From the NCBI GenBank assembly GCA_023436715.1, contig JAEZIJ010000232.1, positions 1 to 64,000 of the forward strand: a stretch of DNA of 64,000 nucleotides, written 5' to 3'. The DNA is from Acidobacteriota bacterium (GTDB lineage Bacteria > Acidobacteriota > Terriglobia > Bryobacterales > Bryobacteraceae). Under the pieces are notes generated by a model. That model had not been told where the DNA came from. It saw nothing but the letters and a program-made list of their open reading frames with translations, and searched no databases. Position numbers and translations under genes: made by a program. This document shows positions 10,017 to 19,629 of the stretch, piece after piece. The first letter of the stretch is position 1. The number at the start of each line of letters is the position of its first letter.

Positions 10017-12649
<2,633 letters not shown>

Positions 12650-12655
12650 AAAGTT

Positions 12656-12661
12656 ATTGTC
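12656..12661 (-). promoter_or_regulatory. -10-like box immediately upstream of alaS
   Basis: GACAAT on the minus strand, six bases before the GTG start of alaS, with no Shine-Dalgarno between them. It has the same spacing as five other genes in this window. Confidence 0.4.
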
Positions 12662-12723
12662 ACACGCCCCTCACCGCCGCCGAAACCCCGAAACCCGAAT
12701 TCCGCCCTGCACGTCCCAGCAGC

Positions 12724-13077
12724 ATGCACAAGCTGCTCTCTCTGTTGTTGCTCTTGATCCTGTTCCTGCCGGCACTCGCCCAGGACAAACCATACCAGGC
12801 CGGTGTCGATGTCACCGCTCCGACACTCACCTCCAAAGTGGAACCCAAGTACACTCAGGAAGCCACTGACGCGAGAATCGAAGGCACCGTCATTCTGTCC
12901 GCGGTTATCGGCAAGGAAGGCGTTGCGGAGGAGATCAAGGTCGTAAAAGGTCTCGACCCCGGCCTGGATAAAAACGCTGTGGAAGCCTTACAGCAATGGA
13001 AGTTTGAACCGGGCACAAAGGACGGCAAACCCGTCCGGGTGATCGCCAGCGTCGAAATCAACTTCAGGCTGCACTAA
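12724..13077 (+). CDS. Small exported TonB C-terminal-domain protein
   Basis: 117 aa: signal peptide (MHKLLSLLLLLILFLPALAQ) followed by a single TonB_C-like domain, recognised by EPKYTQEATDARIEGTVILS, a GxxxxIKVVKGLDPGLDKNAVEALQQWKFEP stretch and a final strand VRVIASVEINFRLH. It lacks the anchoring helix and Pro-rich spanning region of true TonB, so it is probably a periplasmic partner rather than a full energy transducer. Its stop overlaps the convergent pyrF stop by 4 bp. Confidence 0.85.
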   Translation: MHKLLSLLLLLILFLPALAQDKPYQAGVDVTAPTLTSKVEPKYTQEATDARIEGTVILSAVIGKEGVAEEIKVVKGLDPGLDKNAVEALQQWKFEPGTKDGKPVRVIASVEINFRLH

Positions 13078-13766
13078 CGCTTCTGCGCAACCTGTATCTC
13101 TTCCATGATCCGGCGCGCTTCGGCCGCCGGGTCATCCGCCCGCGTCACCTGCCGCCCGATCACCAGGTAATCCGCTCCGCTCGCCATCGTTTCCGCCGGA
13201 GTCGCCACGCGCTTCTGGTCGCCCTGAGCCGCCCCGGCCGACCGCACACCGGGCACCACGAGCACCGTTCCCGGTCCCGTGATCTTGCGCACCGCGGCCA
13301 CTTCGAGCGGAGAGCACACGATCCCGCCCACGCCCGTTTCCACCGCCTGCCGCGCCCGCAGCGCCACCAGGTCGGCTACGGAAAGGGAATAGCCCATCTC
13401 CGTGAGATCGTTCTGGTCGAAACTGGTCAGCACGGTGACCCCCAGCAGTTGCAGGTTCGACGTGCCGCGCCCTTCCACCGCCGCCCGCATCACCGGCTTT
13501 CTCGCGTGAACAGTCGTGAACCGGACGCCGCTAGCCGCGATCCGCGCCACCGTCCGCTTTACGGTCTCGTCGATGTCATAGAGCTTCAGGTCGAGAAACA
13601 CGTCCTTGCCGCGCCCGATCAGTTCCTTCACGAAACCCATTCCAGCCGCGGCGTACAACTCCAGGCCGACCTTGTAAGTCGGAATCGCATCGCCGAGCCG
13701 GTCCACAAGTTCGCGTGCGCGCTCGGCCGACTCGAAGTCGAGCGCCACAATGAGAGGGTTCTTCAT
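13074..13766 (-). CDS. pyrF: Orotidine 5'-phosphate decarboxylase
   Basis: 230 aa; decarboxylates OMP to UMP in pyrimidine synthesis. It begins MKNPLIVALDF; the catalytic DLKLYDIDETV (the D-x-K-x-x-D site) is at ~60-70, and the phosphate-binding VVPGVRSAG is near 180. The open frame continues upstream but only as a shadow of selD; the ATG at 13766 is right by homology and overlaps the selD stop (ATGA). selD and pyrF are therefore translationally coupled. Confidence 0.95.
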   Translation of the reverse strand: MKNPLIVALDFESAERARELVDRLGDAIPTYKVGLELYAAAGMGFVKELIGRGKDVFLDLKLYDIDETVKRTVARIAASGVRFTTVHARKPVMRAAVEGRGTSNLQLLGVTVLTSFDQNDLTEMGYSLSVADLVALRARQAVETGVGGIVCSPLEVAAVRKITGPGTVLVVPGVRSAGAAQGDQKRVATPAETMASGADYLVIGRQVTRADDPAAEARRIMEEIQVAQKR

Positions 13767-14791
13767 ACGATTCGAATTGCTTTCTCCTGACGTTCCAGAA
13801 CGCGCCCGATCAGGTACGCGCCGTCCATGTTCCTCGCGATCGCGCCCGCCTCCGGCTCCGCCGCCGATATCAGCAGGCCGCCCGACGTCTGCGGGTCGTA
13901 CAAAAGGTTCTCGATCTCTTCCGGGAGTTCGCGCGTCATCTCCACCGCGCACTCCATGTACTCGCGATTGTTCTTCAGCCCGCCCGGAATCGCGCCCTGC
14001 TGTGCGTACTCCACCGCGCCCGGCAGAAACTCCACGCGGTCCGCCTCGATCTCGATGGTTACTCCGCTCCCCGCCGCCATCTCCCGCGCGTGCCCGATCA
14101 GCCCGAATCCGCTCACGTCCGTACACGCGTGCACGCCGAACGCCGCCATCATCTCCCACGCGCGCCGGTTCAGCTCCAGCATGGACGCGATCGACGCCTC
14201 AACGTGCTCGGCCGCTGCGATGCCGCGCTTCAGCGCCGTCGAGATCACGCCCGTGCCGATGCGCTTCGTGAACACGAGCAGGTCGCCCGGACGCGCCGCC
14301 GTGTTCGTCAACACGCGGTCTGGATGCACCACGCCGTTCACCGCATAGCCGAACTTGATCTCGTTATCCGCCACGCTATGCCCGCCGATGATCGCGCAGC
14401 CCGCCTCGCGCATCTTCTCCGCACCGCCGCGCATGATCTCGCCCAGGTCGTCGAGATCCCCCTTCGCGGGATACGCCACCAACGTCACAGCCGTTATCGG
14501 CTGCCCACCCATCGCATACACGTCGCTTAACGCGTTAGCCGCGGCGATCGCCCCATACGTGAACGGATCGTCCACAATCGGCGTGAAGAAATCTACCGTC
14601 TGCACCAGGGCACACTCCGGCGTGAGCTTGTACACGCCGGCATCGTCCGACGTCTCAAACCCCACCAGCACGTGTTCATCAGCCACGCGCGGAATGCGCG
14701 CCAAAACCTGGTCCAAAACCTTTGGACCCAACTTCGACGCTCAACCCGCGGCTTTGACGTGCGCCGTCAGCCTTTTGGAGGACTTTTCCAT
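13763..14791 (-). CDS. selD: Selenide, water dikinase (SelD), itself a selenoprotein (Sec17)
   Basis: Makes selenophosphate from selenide and ATP, the selenium donor for Sec-tRNA. A plain reading starts at TTG 14731 (LGPKVLDQVLARIPR). Reading in frame through the TGA at 14741-14743 to the ATG at 14791 gives a 342-residue protein containing ...AAGUASKLGPKVL. This aligns with E. coli SelD GAGCGCKISPKVL: U17 falls on catalytic Cys17, and the Lys three residues later on Lys20. The rest shows the usual motifs (VQTVDFFTPIVDDP, IIGGHSVAD, DPQTSGGLL). A SECIS hairpin follows the TGA. Divergent from the GntR gene; coupled to pyrF. Confidence 0.93.
14710..14728 (-). promoter_or_regulatory. Bacterial SECIS hairpin for selD Sec codon
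   Basis: Twelve bases after the in-frame UGA, GGTCCAAA-GGT-TTTGGACC forms a perfect 8-bp stem with a 3-nt GGU loop. Bacterial SECIS elements lie inside the coding region just downstream of UGA and present G and U in the apical loop to SelB, which is what is seen here. Confidence 0.85.
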
Positions 14792-14844
14792 CCGAATACC
14801 AGTCTACAGGACCGCGCCATGTGGGGACCGGGCACCGATTTCCC

Positions 14845-14872
14845 TTGACTTGTATTATAGAACTAATACATT
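14845..14872 (+). promoter_or_regulatory. GntR-gene promoter with overlapping operator
   Basis: TTGACT (14845-14850) followed after 16 bp by TACATT (14867-14872) makes a promoter. Superimposed is a perfect inverted repeat TGTATTA-N6-TAATACA (14851-14870), of the type bound by YtrA-like GntR dimers. It lies only 11 bp before the gene, so autorepression is the obvious reading; divergent selD could also be affected. Confidence 0.75.
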
Positions 14873-14881
14873 ATTGAACTC

Positions 14882-15310
14882 GTGCAGGAGATCAACACAT
14901 CCAGTAACGGCACAGCCTTTCACTTCCGTATCGATAACCACTCTGGCGTTCCCCTGTACCGCCAGATCATCGATCAGGTCCTGATTGCCATCGCCGCCGG
15001 CGCCCTTCCACCCGGTGCACAACTCCCCACCGTGCGCCAGGTCGCTGTCGATCTGTCCGTCAACCCCAATACCGTGATGCGCGCCTACCGCGAACTGGAG
15101 ATCCGGGGCATCCTCGACACACAGCAGGGCACCGGAACCTTCATCACGCAGCAGCAAGTCCCCCGCGATGAGATCGAGCGCCGCCGCCGTCTCGATCAAC
15201 TTGCCGGCGAGTTCATCGCCCGCGCCGCCGGGGAGGGATTTGCGCTCGACGAGATCGTCGAGTGCCTCAAGGATTTAGCCGCCGAGAAGAAAAAGAGGAG
15301 TCGCTCCTAG
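14882..15310 (+). CDS. GntR-family (YtrA-type) transcriptional regulator
   Basis: 142 aa. The winged-helix DNA-binding domain (GVPLYRQIIDQVLIAI...LPPGAQLPTVRQVAVDLSVNPNTVMRAYRELE..GI) occupies residues ~20-90, followed by a short helical dimerisation tail rather than a FadR or UTRA effector domain. That is the YtrA subfamily, which usually controls membrane or ABC-transport genes. It starts at GTG 14882, close to the promoter, so the leader is very short. The SPFH gene follows 19 bp later and is the likely co-regulated partner. Confidence 0.9.
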   Translation: MQEINTSSNGTAFHFRIDNHSGVPLYRQIIDQVLIAIAAGALPPGAQLPTVRQVAVDLSVNPNTVMRAYRELEIRGILDTQQGTGTFITQQQVPRDEIERRRRLDQLAGEFIARAAGEGFALDEIVECLKDLAAEKKKRSRS

Positions 15311-15329
15311 AGAGAAGGTCGAACCGCTT

Positions 15330-16262
15330 ATGTCCATACTACCGAACGATCGCGTAACCCCCCGCTCCAGTCTGAAGCGGGAAGCCGTCAGCCCAATCGG
15401 CGTCGTGCTCTTTGCCTTCGCCCTGCTGGCCGGCGTGCTGCCGGCTGCGCTGCTCAACAACCCCGCGCCCGCCATCGCCGGCGCCGTCATCGGCCTCTAC
15501 CTCATGTTCGCCACCAAAGTCGCCGACCAGTGGGAGAAAACCGTCGTGCTGCGCCTCGGCCGGTACCGCGGTCTCCGCGGCCCGGGGATATTCTTCATCA
15601 TCCCCGTGGTGGACACCGTCAGCACGTTTGTCGATCAGCGCGTGCGCGTCACAGACGTCACCGCCGAGTCCGCCCTCACACGTGACACCGTGCCCGTCAA
15701 CGTCGATGCCATCGTCTTCTGGGTGGTCTGGAACGCCGAAAAGAGCATTCTAGAGGTGGCGGACTTTTATGATGCCATCACTCTCAGCGCCCAGACCGCG
15801 CTTCGCGAATCCATCGGCCGCCATGAACTCTCGCAGATGATCACGGAGCGGGAGACCCTCGGCCGGGAATTGCAGCGCATCCTCGACGAGAAAACCAACC
15901 CCTGGGGCATCACCGTGCAATCGGTCGAAATCCGCGACGTCCGCATCCCTCAGGCGCTTGAAGACGCCATGTCGCGCCAGGCGCAGGCCGAGCGCGAGCG
16001 CCAAGCCCGCATCATCCTCGGAACCGCCGAGACGGAAATCTCCACCAAGTTCGCCAGCGCCGCCGAGCTCTACAAGGACAACCCTGTCGCGCTCCATCTC
16101 CGCGCCATGAACATGCTCTACGAGGCCATCAAGGAGAAGGGCTCGATGGTGATCGTGCCCTCATCGGCCGTCGAGACCATGGGCCTCGGCGGCAGCCTCG
16201 CCACCGCGGCGCTCAACAAAACCAACGGAGCCGCCCCGTCGCCTGTCGCTCAACCCAACTGA
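15330..16262 (+). CDS. SPFH/band-7 (slipin-type) membrane protein
   Basis: 310 aa. One or two N-terminal hydrophobic segments (VVLFAFALLAGVLPAALL; IAGAVIGLYLMFAT), then an SPFH domain with the slipin signatures WEKTVVLRLGRYRGLRGPGIFFIIPVVDTV, DQRVRVTDVTAESALTRDTVPVNVDAIVFW and VEIRDVRIPQALEDAMSRQAQAERERQARI. Slipins form oligomeric membrane scaffolds; partner proteases (NfeD) are common but none is present here. It follows the GntR regulator in a probable two-gene operon. Confidence 0.92.
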   Translation: MSILPNDRVTPRSSLKREAVSPIGVVLFAFALLAGVLPAALLNNPAPAIAGAVIGLYLMFATKVADQWEKTVVLRLGRYRGLRGPGIFFIIPVVDTVSTFVDQRVRVTDVTAESALTRDTVPVNVDAIVFWVVWNAEKSILEVADFYDAITLSAQTALRESIGRHELSQMITERETLGRELQRILDEKTNPWGITVQSVEIRDVRIPQALEDAMSRQAQAERERQARIILGTAETEISTKFASAAELYKDNPVALHLRAMNMLYEAIKEKGSMVIVPSSAVETMGLGGSLATAALNKTNGAAPSPVAQPN

Positions 16263-16291
16263 TCTTGCTCCCGGATCACGCACCGTAGCAG

Positions 16292-16311
16292 GGCACGGCT
16301 TCAGCCGTGCC
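16292..16311. repeat. GC-rich palindrome, family A
   Basis: Core GGCACGGCT-TC-AGCCGTGCC, a perfect 9-bp inverted repeat, between the SPFH gene and the convergent ABC permease. The same core recurs at 27602-27930 and 52921-52945. It may double as a bidirectional terminator, though there is no U-run. Confidence 0.7.
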
Positions 16312-16349
16312 GTAGAGCGCCGCAAGCCATGCCCTGATACGCGTGTCCC

Positions 16350-17162
16350 CTACAACACGTCCGCGAATCCCCTCTTCAGATGCCGGAAAAACAGCCCGCC
16401 TATTACAAACGCAGCCACGCCGTACGCCGCAATCACCGCCAGTTCCCGCAGACGCGGAGGCTCCGCCGTGAGCAGCCGCGCGCGGTACGCATTCGCGAAG
16501 TAAGACAGCGGATTGGCCCACAGTACATACCGCAGCTTCCCTTCCGGAATCATGCTCTCTGTGTAGAAAATCGGAGTGAACCACATCCAGAACGTCAGCA
16601 CTACCGTCACCACCTGCGCCGTGTCCCGCAGGTACACATGCAAGCTCGAAACGATCCACGCGATCCCGACCGCGAGCAGACCGAGCAGAAGCATGTACAC
16701 CGGCAGCAACAACGCCATGGCGCTGAACTTCCTTTCCCAGAAACCCACGGCCGCAAACGCCAGCGCCAGAGCGATCAGGTGATTCAGCAGCGATGAAAGG
16801 AAAATCGAGACCGGCACGATCTCAGCGGGAAAGATCGTCTTCGTGATCAGATTCTGGTGATCCAGCAGGCACGATGCCGACCGCTGCACCGTCTCCTGGA
16901 ACAACATCCAGGGCAGAAAACCCGTGAACAAATACAGTACATAATTTTGAGTAGGGGCGCTGTCCGGAAGCGTGGCTCTCATGCAGATCTTGAACACAAA
17001 CACCCAACTCACCAGTAGTACAAGGGGGTGGATCACCCCCCAGAGCCATCCCGCCGCCGACCCCACGAAGCGTTGGCTAAAATCTCTTCGTACAAGTTGA
17101 AACAGCAGATTTCGGCGCTCCACCAAGTTGCGCAGAAAACGGGCGCCTGGAATGTGAGTCAT
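16350..17162 (-). CDS. ABC-2 type polysaccharide/lipid exporter permease
   Basis: 270 aa from the ATG at 17162. This is a Wzm/TagG/KpsM-type permease: RNLLFQLVRRDFSQRFVGSAAGWLWGVIHPLVLL at the N-terminus, six hydrophobic helices, and the conserved SYFANAYRARLL segment near the end. It pairs with a Wzt-type ATPase to export O-antigen, teichoic acid or capsule. No ATPase gene is adjacent. Longer starts exist at ATG 17171 and ATG 17216, but those codons run into a GC palindrome. TACAAT lies 7 nt before 17162, favouring a leaderless short form. Confidence 0.85.
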   Translation of the reverse strand: MTHIPGARFLRNLVERRNLLFQLVRRDFSQRFVGSAAGWLWGVIHPLVLLVSWVFVFKICMRATLPDSAPTQNYVLYLFTGFLPWMLFQETVQRSASCLLDHQNLITKTIFPAEIVPVSIFLSSLLNHLIALALAFAAVGFWERKFSAMALLLPVYMLLLGLLAVGIAWIVSSLHVYLRDTAQVVTVVLTFWMWFTPIFYTESMIPEGKLRYVLWANPLSYFANAYRARLLTAEPPRLRELAVIAAYGVAAFVIGGLFFRHLKRGFADVL

Positions 17163-17172
17163 CAAAGGCATT

Positions 17173-17206
17173 GTAGCGGACCCCCGCAGCCGGAGCTGCG
17201 GCTCCA
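17173..17206. repeat. GC-rich palindrome upstream of ABC permease (family D)
   Basis: GTAGCGGACCC-type segment followed by GGAGCTGCGGCTCC, partly self-complementary. A truncated relative (TGTAGCGGACCCGCTGC) lies near 31579. It sits where longer N-termini of the permease would be encoded. Confidence 0.45.
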
Positions 17207-17306
17207 AGACTTTCATTAAGTTCCTGAAACTTTTTCGCAACCGATGTAAAATGTAATGCCTTGGACTGATTAAATTCGCTTCACATGCACCGCAAGGGCA
17301 ACACAA

Positions 17307-19619
17307 GTGAACGACAGCACACCAGTCATTTTGAACGTGGACGACAACGAAAGCGCCAGACGCGCCACCACGCGCATCCTGGGCCAGGCCGGCTTCGACG
17401 TCAAGGAGGCGGGCACCGGCCAGGATACCCTCCGCCTCGCCAGGGACAACCCTGACCTTGTGCTGCTTAAGGTTCATCTGCCCGACATTGACGGCCTGGA
17501 AGTGTGCCGCCGCATCAAGGCCGACCCCCAGACTCACTGCATCCCTCTGCTCCTCGTCTCGGCCCGCTCCGTTTCGGCTGAGGAACAGGCCGACGGGCTC
17601 GCGAGCGGCGCCAATGCGTACCTCATAGCGCCCGTAGACCCTCAGTTGTTGGTTGCCACCGTCCGCGCCCTCCTCCGCTCCAGCCAGGACGAAGCCGGAC
17701 TTCGCGCCGCGGTCCGGCGCTGGGAAACCACCTTCAACTCCATCGGGCATGGTGTCTGCCTCCTTGATCGCGACGGCTCCGTGACCCTGGCAAATCGCGC
17801 AATGGCCGAGCTTGTCGGCCGCCCGGTCGAAGAGATCGTTGGGGGCAGATACGACCTCATCTTCTCGGGCGTAACGGCGCCCCCCGAAGGTTGGCCATTC
17901 GAGCGTGCCCGCACAAGTCTTCGCCGTGAGACTGCTGAAGTCCAGGCCGGAGACCGCTGGTTCCACGTCACTGTGGACCCCTCGCTCGACGAAAACGGAA
18001 AGCTTGCCGGCGCGGTACGCACTCTCATCGAAGTAACGGAGCAAAAGCGCGCGCAGGAGGAGCGTGAGCGCCTCATGCGCCAGCTTGAGAACGAGCGGGC
18101 GCGCCTTCAGGCAATTCTCGGGCAGATGCCGGCCGGAGTCCTGATCGTAGCCGCTCCTTCCGGTGAACTCCTGCTCAGCAACCAACAGGCGGACCGCATC
18201 CTCCGCGGAGCCATCCCGGAAGCGCCCGATCGCTGGCACCATTCGGACGGCAGTCAATACTCGAGCGATGAACTCCCCCTCTCGCGCTCGCTCGCTTCCG
18301 GGGAAGTCGTCACTAACGAAGAGCTGGAACTGGTGCGCGGGGACGGCAGCCGCGTGGCCGTCATGATCAGTTCGGCTCCCATCCGCGATCACAGGGGATT
18401 CATCGTCGCAGGGGTCGCAACCCTGTTCGACGTGACCGACCGCAAGCAACTCGAACAGCAACTCCGGCAGGCGCAGAAAATGGACGCCCTCGGCCGGGTC
18501 TCCGGCGGCATCGCCCATGATTTCAACAACCTTCTCACCATCATCAGCGGCTACGCCCAAATGCTCGTCGATACTCTCAAGCCCGGTGACCCCATCCGCC
18601 GCGACCTCGAGCCCATCATAGAGGCCGCCGATCGCGCCGCGGGCCTCACCCGCCAGTTGCTCACTTTCAGCCGCCGCCAGATCGTCCAGCCCAGGCTCCT
18701 CGACATCAACCGCCAGGTCACGCGAATGAACCGCATGCTGCACCGGGTGCTCGGTGAAGACATCGAACTCGTAACCTCGCTGAAGTCCGAGTCGCACCAC
18801 ATCAAGTCTGACCCCGGCCAGATCGAGCAGGTCATCCTAAACCTCGCCATCAACTCCCGCGACGCCATGCCGCAAGGCGGCAAGCTCACCATTGAGACCG
18901 CCGAGATCGAATTGGGCGCCGGGGCATTGGACGAGCTTCGGAAGTTGCCCCCCGGCCGCTACATCGTGCTTGCGGTGAGCGATACCGGCACCGGCATGGA
19001 TGCCGAAACCATGAGCCATCTGTTCGAACCGTTTTTCACCACTAAGGCGAAGGGCAAGGGAACGGGCCTCGGACTTCCCACCGTCTACGGCATCGTCAAA
19101 CAGAACAAAGGTGAGATCGTCGTCGATAGCAAACCCGGAGCCGGGACGACCGTCCGCATCTACTTCCCCGTCGCCGAGGACGACGGCAAGCCCCGCGTCG
19201 AAGCCGCCCCGCGCCGGCCCGCCACGCGCCGTGGAACCGAAACCATCCTCCTCGTCGAGGACGAAGAAGAGGTGCGCCGGCTCACCCGTCAAATGCTCGT
19301 GCGCCAAGGTTACACCGTGATCGAGGCCGGCTCGGGTCCCGAAGCTGTGCGCATCTGGCGCGACCGCAAGGACTCCATCGATATGCTCCTAACTGACATC
19401 GTCATGCCCAGGATGAGTGGGCGCGAACTGGCCGATAAGCTTAAAGAGTCCCGGCCGGAACTCAGAGTTCTGTTCATGTCCGGATACACCGATGATGTGG
19501 TCGCGCGCCACGGCGTCAAGGGCAGCGCAAGCTCGTTCATTGGGAAACCGTTCACTTCCGAGGCGCTTTCTCGCAAGGTACGATCTGTACTGGACGAGAA
19601 AACGACCAGAGCACGCTGA
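17307..19619 (+). CDS. Hybrid sensor kinase: REC-PAS-PAS-HisKA-HATPase-REC
   Basis: 770 aa, cytosolic (no membrane segment), GTG start. Residues ~6-118 form a receiver domain whose phosphoacceptor position holds Lys55 (LVLLKVHLPDIDG instead of LLDV), so it cannot be phosphorylated normally. Two PAS domains follow (~125-250, ~260-385), then HisKA with phospho-accepting His404 (GGIAHDFNNLLT), HATPase (DTGTGMD, GKGTGLGLPTVYGIV) and a complete C-terminal receiver with Asp697 (LLTDIVMPRMSG). No DNA-binding output is fused, so a phosphorelay partner is expected elsewhere. It is followed 10 bp later by a second kinase of similar design. Confidence 0.93.
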   Translation: MNDSTPVILNVDDNESARRATTRILGQAGFDVKEAGTGQDTLRLARDNPDLVLLKVHLPDIDGLEVCRRIKADPQTHCIPLLLVSARSVSAEEQADGLASGANAYLIAPVDPQLLVATVRALLRSSQDEAGLRAAVRRWETTFNSIGHGVCLLDRDGSVTLANRAMAELVGRPVEEIVGGRYDLIFSGVTAPPEGWPFERARTSLRRETAEVQAGDRWFHVTVDPSLDENGKLAGAVRTLIEVTEQKRAQEERERLMRQLENERARLQAILGQMPAGVLIVAAPSGELLLSNQQADRILRGAIPEAPDRWHHSDGSQYSSDELPLSRSLASGEVVTNEELELVRGDGSRVAVMISSAPIRDHRGFIVAGVATLFDVTDRKQLEQQLRQAQKMDALGRVSGGIAHDFNNLLTIISGYAQMLVDTLKPGDPIRRDLEPIIEAADRAAGLTRQLLTFSRRQIVQPRLLDINRQVTRMNRMLHRVLGEDIELVTSLKSESHHIKSDPGQIEQVILNLAINSRDAMPQGGKLTIETAEIELGAGALDELRKLPPGRYIVLAVSDTGTGMDAETMSHLFEPFFTTKAKGKGTGLGLPTVYGIVKQNKGEIVVDSKPGAGTTVRIYFPVAEDDGKPRVEAAPRRPATRRGTETILLVEDEEEVRRLTRQMLVRQGYTVIEAGSGPEAVRIWRDRKDSIDMLLTDIVMPRMSGRELADKLKESRPELRVLFMSGYTDDVVARHGVKGSASSFIGKPFTSEALSRKVRSVLDEKTTRAR

Positions 19620-19629
19620 AGACACGCCG

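Noticed and set aside
16350..18800. 816-codon minus-strand frame
   Set aside because: Only the last ~270 codons are a real gene (ABC permease); the rest is antisense to the hybrid kinase.
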